Positions 1-12,700 of a DNA stretch of 64,000 nt are shown in pieces. A program made the translations under genes and the position numbers. Each line of letters begins with the position of its first letter. The first letter of the stretch is position 1. The DNA is taken from NCBI GenBank assembly GCA_029379385.1, contig CM055613.1:11798001-11862000 (forward strand), read 5' to 3'. Under the pieces are notes generated by a model. That model made no database searches, was not told the DNA's origin, and saw only the letters and a list, made by a program, of their open reading frames with translations. Origin of the DNA: Quillaja saponaria (taxonomy: Eukaryota > Streptophyta > Magnoliopsida > Fabales > Quillajaceae).

Positions 1-738
1 AGTTATCATACATAATAACATTTCAACAAAATTATCTCTAATGTAGTTTATTTTATTATTGTCATAATCTACTTTAGTTATAAACATTTGTTAATTTCTA
101 TGTTGGATGATAAGTTGTTTAACATACATTAGATATCATAAATATCAAGAGTTGTTTTGCAAATGAAGAATGAAGGATCGAGTTATAAATTTTATTAGGA
201 TTTATCAGTTATTTAATTCATATATTAATACATTTTTTTAAATACTGTAGTTATTTCAAGTTAACAAGTGTTAGTAAACACCAGTTAGAAATTTGTTATC
301 TAATTTTCTATGTATTAATTTAAATAATATTTAATTAATCATTATATATCTTAATAATTATGAGGTAATATTTTTTTTTAAGTTTTCGTATATTGCAAGA
401 GACGTAAGCCGTTTTCACAGTGTTTACTTTTCAAGGAGATAGTAGCTGGAAACGATATATTTTGATCCTTTGACTGTTTGGCAAGTTCTGTCTCGGCTAA
501 GGCAAGCGACTCAGTCCCCACTCGAGCCAGGTAAGAATTTTTTTAGTACCAGTCGAAGGCTCTAAGCGATCAAAGGGAAGGTTCCTCTCTAACCGGCTCT
601 CGCCTCTGCTATACTCGGATACTTGCAGCAGAGAGGAAAACAAGTTGAAGGCTTTACAGAAGCCCATTATTCAGATCTAAACCAAACTACTTCTTCTTCC
701 TCGTTCTAAACTAGAGGAATTGACATAATAACATAGCA
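1..738 (+). promoter_or_regulatory. 5' flank and 5' UTR of the WDR11-like gene
   Basis: The first 400 bases are AT-rich with no coding signal. From about 400 to 738 the composition becomes balanced and C/T-rich, as in a plant 5' UTR. A GGTAAGA motif near 529 could be the donor of a 5' UTR intron, but I cannot assign an acceptor. No clear TATA box was found. The promoter is probably within this stretch, but the transcription start cannot be read from sequence alone. Confidence 0.4.
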
Positions 739-3700
739 ATGTTGAGCCCGATACCACAGCCGATAGTAACAGTACCAGCACCTCATGACTCCTGGGACTC
801 CATGCTTCCAGGACCACCAAGCCGCAACAATTTTGGATCTGCCGACCTTAGTGCCCATGGCCTCCTCGCGTTTCCTGCTGGTAGCTCCATCTCCATCATT
901 GACTCCCGTTCAATGCAACTCGTCTCCTCCTTTCCCATCCCACCTCCTTCTTCTTCCTCCTCCTCCTCTTCAACCTCCTCTCTTTCACCATTTGTCACTT
1001 CCGTCAGGTGGACTCCGCTCCCTCTCCGCCGCGACCTTCTTTATACTGAGCCATCCTCCTCCCACCTCCTCCTTGCAGCTGGGGATCGTCAAGGCCGCAT
1101 TGCCCTGCTTGATTTCCGCTCTAAATCCTCTCTCTTATGGTTTGAGACAGATTCCAAACTCGCTATCCAAGACCTTTGCTGGGTCCAAGCTCGACCTGAC
1201 TCGTACGTACTCGCCTCCATTAACGGACCATCCACGCTTTCCCTTTATAGCACATCCACCGGCCGCTGTTTTTGGAAGTATGACGCTTCCCCTGAATTTT
1301 TTTCCTGCATTCGACGTGACCCTTTTGATTCCCGGCACTTCTGCGCAATAGGGCTTAAAGGGTTTCTCTTGTCTGTCAAAGTTCTGGGCGAGCATGAAGA
1401 TAATGTTGTGATCAAGGAGTTTCAAATTCGGACTGACTGTGGCGAATTGCAGAGACTTGAGAAAGATGTGGCTGGCGGGTCATTGTCACCTGCATCAGCA
1501 GTGTTTCCTCTTTACAATGCGAGGTTTGCGTTTTCTCGGCAATGGAAGCACATCTTGTATGTTACATTTCCGAGAGAATTGGTTGTGTTTGATTTGCAGT
1601 ACCAGACCAAGCTTTTTGCTAGTGCATTGCCTCGTGGTTGCGGCAAGTTTCTTGATGTATTGCCTGATCCTAATTCTGAGTGGATTTACTGTGTTCATCT
1701 TGATGGTAGCCTGAGCACCTGGCGGCGAAAAGAGTGAGCAATTCCTGGACCTGAACTTTTCATTTTTGATATCATTCTTCATTACTGTCAGGATTTGAGA
1801 AATTTTATAATTTTGAATAATATATTTATACTTGTCTGATAATTAAATTAGAATTATCGGACTTTGGTGTTTCAATAGAGTTAATGGAAGAACTTTATCA
1901 AAATAAAACACCAGGGGTTCTACTTAAATGCTGAACTTAATTAACTGATAATTAGGAAAACGTTTGTATAGGTGGAACAAAATGAAAAATATAAGGAACC
2001 AATTGTGTGTTTGGATGTTCAATTGAGTTCTCTTTCTGTCTCTCTCCCCTCCTGATGTTGATTATATTGCAAAAGCTTTACTTTTTTCCAGGAATGTACT
2101 TATCTGCCTGTTGCAGGGGAGAACAGGTGCACATAATGTGCTCAATGGAAGAACTAATGCCTTCAATTGGTACATCTGTACCTTCTCCTTCAATGCTAGC
2201 TGTAGTTCTTTGCGAATCAGATTCCATACTCCACAATGTTGGCAAGATTTATCCGGGATTACCTAATTCTCTTTCCCCTGATCATGATTTTGATAATCCT
2301 TTTGATTTCTGTGACGAGTCTCTTCTTGTTTCTAAGACACATTTGATTTCCATTTCTGACGACGGAAAATTATGGAACTGGCTCTTTACTGCTGAAGGGT
2401 TAGCAGACACTCAAAATGATGACAAGAAGTTGGGCTTGGTTGATGATGGTAATGAAATGCCAGTTCGAGGGACTGATTCTAGCATCACGGTTTCTTCCAC
2501 TGGTGGAGTACACCTGGAAGCAGGCAATCTATCAGAGCTTGTGAAAGACAGCAGATACCGTCCATCAAGCTCTCCATTGAACAAAGATCTTATATTTAAG
2601 GTTTGTCTATTTTTACCTACTTTGGTGTGTACTTTATACTCATGTACTTCATATTATTTGGTTCCTGCTTGGTTCACCACCTTTAAAACATCCATGAAGT
2701 CTTAGTGAGGATTGGTTCAGATCTTGAGCTAGTGATTGGGCAGTCAACATTTGCATATCAATCGAGACATAGTGCACGCATATATATGTTGATTGGGTGC
2801 ACTATGTGGGCTTTTGTCTTGGACTCAATTGTGTATTTGAGCCAAAAAGAATTTTTTTTCTTGTCTGGTATTGTTTTGACTCAGTTTTGTTAAAGGAGTG
2901 CTCGGCTCAAAAGGCGAGAGGCTCCAGCCTTCTTGCCTCTGCACCCCTCAGGGGAGGCTGATTCACTCAACTCACCCTAGGCCCTTCAGGCGCTCTCCTA
3001 ACCCCATCAGCTCACGCCTAGCCCACTCAGGCGCATGCGTAGTGACTACTTGATGGACCTATTAGGAATTTGAAAGCAAAAGCAAAAGCACTAATGTTAT
3101 TGTTTTTGTCTTAGAGAAAGTTTTTACTTGCCGAACTTAGTGGACTACTTGTCTTTAGCTAAGGTTTTTTTTGTTTTTTTGTTTTTTGTTTTCTTTAGTA
3201 GGGTGCCTATAGCTATTTTTTTCCCCTATTTTTATTCTTTCATAACATATTGACTTGATTTTACTTGCTAGAAGCCTGAAATTCTTGCTTGTAGCAATTT
3301 TTCTGTTTTCTTTAGTAGGGCGCTTGGCTTTCCTAAGGCACACGCCTGCGCGTGACACCTACAGTCAAGGCTCCGATGACCCTTGCGCCTAGGTGCGCTT
3401 AGAGCCTTTGATAACTTTTGTGAATGAACTCAACATAAAGATTTAAGTCCCTTTCATTTGGTAAATTTAACATAGAATGATGGTATAGTTGATATAAAAA
3501 TGTGTGAAAATATAGATGCTGGACACTGTAAATGTCAGTATCAAGTGCCAGATTCAGGCCTCATATTACTTTGTTCATCAAACCAAAGCATATGACTTCT
3601 ATAAAAAAACATATGACTTAATTGGGAAATATAATTGATATAGGTTACTTATGGATTACTTAAAACATTCCTTTCATTTTTATAAATTTTTGTGGAACCT

Positions 3701-6700
3701 ATCACTGGTGAAGACTTTTATAAACTGGATTAGTAATGATCTTTGCTATTGCTCAGTTTCTCTCCCCTTTATATACACGTATTATGATGCAATATACAGG
3801 CCAGTCGTTCTTGCCCAGTGTGTAATTAGTATTTACAAAAATCAAGCTTATTGCCCTAATTAGAGGAACTAATTACCAACAATGGTGTGTTAAATGTACA
3901 GCAATTGCTTAGGATATTCAGTGATTTAAGTGAACTTATAGATTGCCTGATCGATTATATTCTAGATAATGTTTATTGTGGACAATGTACTTCCTTTCTA
4001 TTGAGACCTCCGTACCTTAATATCAAGGAAAGAGGGTAAGATGACATGATCTAAATCCACTGAATGCATTTGTGGCATTGTTTGTGGTGAAATATACTCT
4101 TACGAATATTTCCTTCACTTTTCCAAAAATGCACTTAAACACTAGGAGTACTTAATTCTATTTAATTTAGAGACATTAATTAATCATCTGTGAATTTTTT
4201 TTTTTTTTCCTGATGCAGAATAGCTTAGTTGGACAGCTTCAGCTTCTTTCTTCAACAGTGACTATGCTAGCTGTACCAACTCCTTCGTTAACAGCAACTT
4301 TGGCCCGTTAGTTTCACCTTGTCACTGAACTACTGTATTTAATGAATCCTACTCTTATTATTTTGAAAGAAGCTAGCATGACTTTGGACCATGATTTATA
4401 TGTTGATTAATAATGAGATGATCTTTATTATTATGTGAAGGTGGAGGGATCTATCCGGCTGTAGCGGTTCCACTGGTTGCTTTGGGAACTCAAGGTGGCA
4501 CAATAGATGTTGTTGATGTTTCCGCAAATGCTGTTGCAGCAAGTTTATCAGTACATAATGGTATTGTTAGGGGACTACGATGGCTTGGAAATTCTAGACT
4601 GGTTTCATTTTCTTACACTCAAGTACGTCTGTCTATTCTGGTTCATTTGTTCAATGAAGCTCTAAATAAATATCTTCTGTTCTCTTCCTGTATCTCTTTC
4701 TCATTGTTGCTATTGGCATTAAAAATTGTCATCTTTTCTCATACTTCTGCAAGATAAAGCTGTGACTCTTCCACTATATGCAATCCTTACTTTGTATTGT
4801 TCTTATACTTATTTGTATGCATTTGCATATTCATCATCTTCTGCTGATACATACCAGCATTCCTGTGGGCTCAGGTTAATGAAAAATCCGGAGGCTACAC
4901 CAATAGACTTGTTGTGACCTGTCTTCGTAGCGGCCTCAATAAGAACTTTCGAGTTTTGCAAAAGCCAGAACGTGCACCAATAAGAGCTTTAAGAGCATCT
5001 TCATCTGGAAGGTAACTTTTAAACTATCTTCTCATTTTTTTAATTGCCATTATTTTTAAGTTTCTTTTTCTGATGTCGCTATTTATGTTTCTGTATCTTA
5101 GCTGATGTCGTTTTTCTGTTGAAGCTTGTTCCTTATCAATACCAATGATATTTATAATGGGAAAAGATGAAATTTAGAGACAAGAACGAAAGCTGAATGT
5201 TGTGTGGATGCTACTTCTATTCAAGTGATATATTTGACATCTGTTGGGCTCACTTTTGGGTTCTAAGGGCTCCTATTGTACTAGAATGGGAGGCCTTCAA
5301 ATTTTATTATTCTTTTATCCTCTTTTCCTTTTTTTGTTTTTTCCCCTCAATTATTTCCCTTTTTCTTGGACGTGCTAATTAGAACATGAACCTGGGGGGT
5401 GTTAGTGATGAGATTTCAACCACTACTTTTCTTGAATGGGGAAGGAGGCACTAGTAGATCCGAAGCTCCTTGCCTTGGCATACTTTTGGGTATTTTTTTG
5501 GATAGTGAGGCAGATGGCCAATGGTCCTTATTTATCTTGGTTATTTGAAATGGCAATTGTCTTATTTTATGACATGTGGAGACGAATAGGAAGTTGTATT
5601 TGAGTTCGGAAATAATGTAATCATTGTTGGTTGTGATGTACCTACACATATGGAATGAGTTCTGTTGGGAATGTCAATATATTTAGGGAAGTTTGTGCAA
5701 GGACTAGAATCTTTGAACCTGAACTACAGATGTTAAGATGCATATAAATGACTTTAACTTATTAAAATCATTCTTATAAAGTAAAAGTTTTAGATTATTC
5801 AGATTGTGTACTTTAAAATTTTTGTGAAACTCTAATAACAGCAACGAGTTTTTTGGAAGTAGCTTGAAATAACTTATTACAAATAAATATGTGCCACCCT
5901 TTATAGCTTGATCAGATTATGGTGTTTATTTGCTCTTCTCGTCCTTTGTAACCCCTTTATATCAGAAATTGTGCTTTGGTTTTACATTACTTGACTTGCA
6001 GTGCCTTTACCTCTTTGCTTCAATAGTTTAACTTCAAAATATTTTCAGGTATCTTCTAATTTTGTTTCGTGATGCACCTGTCGAAGTATGGGCAATGACT
6101 AAAATTCCCATTATGGTAAGCTGGTTGATGCCCTTGATTTTTATCTCTATTTCTACTTGAGAAATCTTTTAAGTTGTAAGTTACCTGATGTTCTTTTTGA
6201 GGGTGTTTGATGATAAGCAAGTATTGATGCTACACATGTCTGTCGTACTTTATAAGTAACCTATCTTTATGTCTCAGAGGACTTCTTGTCCTCTCCTGCA
6301 CTCCTTTCTTTCCTATCCAAAAATTTGTTGTGTTTTTGCCTTGTGCATTTGGTTGGGCCAAAATTTTATGAGGCAATCTGTTGGATAATTACGACCAGAG
6401 TGACTCAAAAAATAAGTTTTAGGATTTCAGTATGTTTTTTTAAGCAAGACACTTGTATTTTCTCCTAGAACAGAATAATGAATTTTGATATCTTCAATGA
6501 GGTAAGGCAGACTGAGCCGAACCTTTATACATCTTGTGTTTTTTCTTTTGCTTAGTTTCGTTTTTCAGTTCTAGATTTCGTCCTATTCCCGCTTTTGTTT
6601 TTACAAAATAGAATAAAGTGCATTGGTTAATTATTCATCTATTTCTTGTCTTGAGCTCTATATTTTCTGCAATATTCTTTATTTTTACTTGGGTCAAAAT

Positions 6701-9700
6701 TATGTTTGCAGTACAGCTTTAATATCTTTTGGTTAAGACCATTTAGTTTTTCTCTGAATATTTATAATGTTTTATATCTACATGTAGCTTAGATCATTAG
6801 CTCTTCCATTTACGGTACTGGAATGGACTCTTCCAACAGTTCCAAAGTCTGTGCTAAATGTACCTTCTAGTCAATCATCCTCTCAAGAGCAAACACCTGG
6901 GGCAGCAGATACAGAATCTTCAACCACAAAGGCATCCTCATCAGGTTCAAGTGAGCTGGTTTACATGAATAGTTTGAACTTGATTTCCCAATTGTTATAT
7001 ATTGTCGGTGCTGCAGCTATTATTGTTGGTTTTATGAATAGTTTGAAACTGAAATTACCATCCTGTTCCAGAGGCTTCAAGCTCGGAAGGATCTCATGAT
7101 GACACTTCTGAAAGTTTTGCATTTGCTCTAGCAAATGGTGCACTTGGGGTTTTTGAGGTTAATGGGAGAAGAATACGAGATTTCAGGTGTAACTCTTCTT
7201 TAATGTTGTTTATTTGGCCATGCTTCTTCAATATTAGTAGGAGTATTATTATTCCAGTGTTTGTTTGCATGCTTTATGGATTGCTTGGTTTTAAACTGAT
7301 TACAGTTCTGTGCTTGTTCTAGCATATGTCTAGAACAAATAAAACACATGGATTTGCTAGTTGGGATTTGTTCTACCATAATTTATAATATAATTGCTAA
7401 TTTTTCCTTTTTCTCTTTCCTGATTAAAGTAAGGCACAATAATGTATCAATGGTTTGTGTTAAATTATATATTATACTAGCAGAACTATATATTCAACTT
7501 CTCTTCTCATGTTCCATGGTTGCAAGTTGAAGTGATATGGTCCAGGTACCTAGGATTAAGACTTCTAATCATCTCAGGCCTCCTAAGTTCCTAACAGACA
7601 ATTTGTGTATAATGTTTATACTATGGGAATTATATTTAATGGACACATTGCTGCAGACTTGAGTCTTTTTATTATAAATGGAAATTATATTTAATTATTA
7701 TTAAAATAAAAATAATTATTTGCTTAAAGAGTAGCATCAAGCGTGGTAAACATCATATATATTTCCTGAATCCTTATTAGTTACCGTCATGGTTATCTAA
7801 CACTCCTCTTTTCTATAAACCTGCCACCCTGATCTCTGTATTATTCAAACCCTAGATCTTCAATTGAAAATCTTGAATTCCAACCACAAATTTGTCCCCT
7901 TGAGGAATACTTTAATTCCGGGGTTGTGAAGATATATTGTTTATTATGAAGTCAATAAGACCTAATTGGGGGGGATTGGGACAGAAATCAATTAATATAA
8001 TCGTTTTTGTGTTGTAAATAGAAGAGTGAAATGAAATGTATTTAGTATAAAAATAATGCAATAAAAAAGAAAAAGGAGAAAGAAAGAAACTAAAACGGGA
8101 AAAGTGTTTTAGTATAAAAATAAGAAAAGAAGGGAAAGAATGAAACCTTGGCTGGCATGTTGGTTGAGCTCCCAATCTTGTAACTTTGGTGTACAGCGTA
8201 TATTAGCTAGATAATAATAAATATAGTTACAAAATTTGCTTGTTTGTTTGAGAAAGTATCTTGTGTTCTGTTCAATTTATTTGACATACTTCCCTTTCAT
8301 TTTGTATATAAGAATTGTGTTTTTTTTTGGAGAGGCAATGATTCTCTCTCTCTCTCTTTGCTTCTCTCTTTGTATGTTGTTTCTATCATACACATAAGCA
8401 CTCTTTAATGGTGTCTAAAGTTGACCACTCCATGGGTTCACATTGAAATGAATTTTGATTGTACGTTTCTTGAGTTGACATGACAATCATGTCTATTTAG
8501 GTCCTCATGTTATGCGCATAATGTTTTGAATTTTTGATTGAAAAGTAGATGTTTGACTGACTCCCAACTTCTTTTGTCAAAATATTTATTAGCAAATGAT
8601 GATTTTACTATTCCTGAATGTTAAGACTATGAGATTATCTTTGTGTTGGCAGTGATTGCATAACATTGCAATTCCTTCATGTTTAGTACAAGTTGTTTCT
8701 TTCACCTCTAAATGAGTTTAAAAAAAAAAAAAGCATTACACATATTTCTATTTCTAAGTTTTGGTGTCTATACCAGAGTTACATACAGATAATTTATCTT
8801 TCGGTGCATTTTGTACTATGACCTAACAGCCTTGGTGTCGGACATTGAGTATGGATAAGTTGGGAAAGGGCATTTCCACACATAAAGTATGTTCGTTACA
8901 ACAATCTTTTAAGTCAGGTTTCCACTTCCATTGTGTTATATTTAACCGATTGAGGTCTGGTAACATGTTATTAGTCTTTGTATTTCCTAGCATATTTGCC
9001 AAATTGAAATTTGAATCATGCATTGAAATCTTGATTTTGAAAATTGAATCGTAAGATTCGCTATAAAGTCTTCAGGTGAAATTTTAGATGTAGCACAAAC
9101 GAAATTCATTGAAGTATGAGATATCTTAATAAATAATAAACGATTAGTTGACCAATTAAAAAGGAACTTGGCTTTAAAGCAAATGATTGGTGTGATGAGA
9201 AAAATCTGTTCTTCCCTTTAATGCTTCTTATTCTCTTTGAAGAATAGCCACCCAATCATTTTTATATTAAAATTTATGATTTTTCTCTAAAAGTACATTG
9301 AGATTGTAGAAAGGACACTTTAAAGGCTTTTAAACTGAAAATGCTTTTTTAGAGTTTTTTAAAATGTCAGGTCCAATTGATCCAATTGATACATTAAGGT
9401 TTGGGTATGGTCCTATGATTATGAATCACGTTGAATCGTAAGATTTGAATCTTGAATCATATGATTTGGTTGTAATTCAAATTCACCCAACTTGGTACAT
9501 GGAAGTGAATTGGTAATATTCGGATCGTGAATTTTAAGATTCTGATAACTATGTTGAGAAGCGGTTCTCTAATTCTATGAGGCACTTTTTCTAAATTCTG
9601 TGTTCTTTCTCTTGTACTTCCTTAAGACCTTAGCATGTATGGTCCTTTGTCATTATGAGTGACTGGTAATATGGTATTTTACTTTGAACTTTTGGTTTTT

Positions 9701-12700
9701 CTTACTGTAGGCTTACGTATTTCTTTCTTTTGTTTATCTTAGAAAGGTTTTCTGTTACTTGTCTGCAGACCAAAATGGCCTTCTTCTTCGTTTGTTTCCT
9801 CAGATGGATTAATTACGGCCATGGCCTACCGCTTGCCTCATGTTGTATGTAACATACTTTTTGGAATATGTTCATCATATTGACAGTCTGAAATCTGAAT
9901 CATAATCTTGGTTTTACTAGAGCAAATGATGGTGGTGACTTATTTTAGTCTCTCAGGTAATGGGTGACAGATCAGGGCACATACGATGGTGGGATGTGAC
10001 TACTGGACACTCTTCCTCATTCAACACCCATAGAGAAGGAATTCGGCGTCTCAAATTCTCTCCAGTTGTCGCAGGGGACCGTAGCAGAGGGCGTATTGCT
10101 GTACTTTTCTATGACAATACATTTTCTGTGTTTGATCTTGTAAGCTTAACCATTTCTTCTTACTATCTCTCTGAGCGTGTGCACTACCACTAATAAGTGT
10201 ATTGTATGCTGCAGTTAATACAAATATTGTTACTTATTCAATTTTATGACTTTGCCAAATGAGTAACAGACCGGTAATTTCATATAGACTCTTCGGTAGA
10301 AGTTTTAATGAAATATGATACTGTCATCTTTTTAATGTATACATATATGTAAGACTCATCCTGTATGTCTTATATATTTTATGTATTTGTTTCCATGTCA
10401 CCTTTTGTTGTTGTTGTTGTTTTTTTCACTTTTATTTTTCTTAAAAAAGAACTGTCTTTGATCTTAAAGGTTGATATGTTTATTATTTGCAGGATTCACA
10501 GGATCCATTAGCCAATTCGCTTTTACAACCACAGTTTCCCGGAACTCTTGTATTGGAACTTGATTGGTTGCCATTGCGAACTGATAAAAGTGATCCATTA
10601 GTTTTGTGCATTGCTGGAGCTGATAGTAGCTTTCGCCTTATTGAAGTTAATGTGTAAGTCCCTCCCTTTAGAATAATGAGCTCGTTTCCATGTTATTACT
10701 ATTGTCTTCATATGATAAAGATAATATTTCATAACTAGTTTTCACCCACTGTAGATGGGATAAGATTGGTCGTTTAAGTGGTCACATGTTGTGCTTGGAA
10801 TAGAATGGAAGGTGGGAAATGTTGTATTGGAAACAAAAATGCCAAAGACTAATACTCTTTCATTCTTGAGCAAACTATTTTGTCAAATGTTAGAACATTT
10901 GGTAAGATTTATTGGAATGAATGATAGAATTAGTTTCTCTACTTGTTTGCCTTTGTGCATTCACTCAGCTATTGTATTTGGCTTGAAAATGCTGGTAGTG
11001 CTTCTTTTTGGCTATTATATTAGGTGGAAAGCAAAATAGAAGTCTAAGGCCACATTTTTTTTTTGGTGTGCGAGGTTTTCTGCTCAAAAGAAAACCATTT
11101 AATAGAGATCTTAAAAAAATAACATTAATACTTCAAACAAGCTGAGTTTTAATAAATACATTTCTGCTGCCTCCAGCATATTGCATTTTTATTCTAACCT
11201 TGTGTCTTTTTCTTTTCTTTTCTTAAATATCTTTTGATTGTGCATGTTTCTTGGGAGTAATTTATTTCTTCTCGTCTTCCTTCTGTTACATATAGTGATT
11301 CGGGGGGGGGGGGGGGGGGGGGAGAGGGAGGGAGCATGCAAGGGAGCCATGTAAACTGTAAAGTCAATATCTTTTTATAGGATTCATTTTTTGATGGAAC
11401 CCACCTCTGGATCTTAAGCTTTCGCACTTGATCATGCTCACAGTTTCATCTCGAATTGGAACTAGAAAGTACTTTATTTAATTGTTCAAACTCAATTTTA
11501 TAAATATGATGAACATTATCAATCCATTACAAATTCCATTTTTTGAGCATGATCAAGATGTTAAAAGCTTCATATCGAATGTTAGATTTCATGAAAAATG
11601 AATCCCTGGGTTGTTTGGTGATGCCCGATGTTAAATAAATATAGAATAAAGAAAGGATTGTGGCCTTGATTGGTATCTCAAAGCCTACACCCATAAGCTT
11701 TATTTATAGTAAATAATAAAACATAGACTTCCACATCTAAACAATGTGGGACTACACAATATAATAATATTATATTCCTAATACTCCCCCTCAAGATGGA
11801 GCTTATAATGCTCAGTCTTGTACAAATAAAACCCAATTACCAAACTCAACACTCCCTTTTACTTACAACAATCTAGGTGAAGCTTCAATCCGTTTGATGA
11901 ACATACTAGTACCCATGAATAGTACTCGTGTTGGCTGGAAAGAGACACAGTCGGATTTTCCAGAAAAATAAAAAGAGCACTGTTGAAAAAACGAACAACG
12001 GGATTTTCCAGAAAAATAAAAGGAGCACCGCTGGAAAGAGACACAACGGGAAGTTCATGAAGGTACTATTAAGCTGTTAAACTCTTTGAGCCGTCAAACC
12101 CTAAATAGGCTTGAAAAGAAAAGGGGATGAACCGTCTTTAGATGGTGAAATTTCAAGTGAATTGGCAATTTTAATTTTTTCAGAGGTAGACATACCGATG
12201 AACAGTACCCGATGAATAATAATCGTATTGCTGGAATGAAACGTAGCAATAGAGAGACACGCTGGAATGAAATGCAGCAACAATAGAGAGATACGCTGGA
12301 ATGAGACACAGCAACAATAGAGAGACACGCTGGAATGAGACGTGAATGGAAGAAACAACTAGGTTTAATGATAGCTGGCGGCAAAGGCCCTTTTTTTTTT
12401 ATTCTTCTTTTTCTTCATGTGACGGCTAGATAAAAGAAAGAGAAGATTAGGGTTTTTTTTGGAAATAGGACCAAGATCGGGCTTGGGTTTCAAACCTACT
12501 CTGATACCATGTTAAATAAATATAGAATAAAGAAAGGATTGTGGCCTTGATTGATATCTCAAAGCCTACACCCATAAGCTTTATTTATAGTAAATAATAA
12601 AACATAGACTTTCACATCTAAACAATGGGGGACTACACAATATAATAATATTATATTCCTAATACCCGGTACCATTATGTATCTAATGTTTAGCTGGAAC

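Noticed and set aside
785..1351. 188-codon overlapping frame in WDR11 exon 1
   Set aside because: It is the +2 frame of a conserved coding exon. The peptide is Pro/Leu/Ser-rich from the same bases and has no known homologue.
2007..2705. 232-codon frame starting in WDR11 intron 1 as a separate gene
   Set aside because: The part after 2117 is WDR11 exon 2 in the correct phase; the part before is intron, and the acceptor TTGCAG at 2111-2116 joins in frame.
12230..12345. Regularly spaced repeats that could suggest a CRISPR array
   Set aside because: Only four imperfect units without unique spacers or dyad symmetry, inside a plant TRIM retrotransposon.
12094..12384. 96-codon minus-strand frame in the TRIM
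   Set aside because: Its Ser/Cys-rich repeats are produced by the underlying tandem repeat; no gag or other domain.
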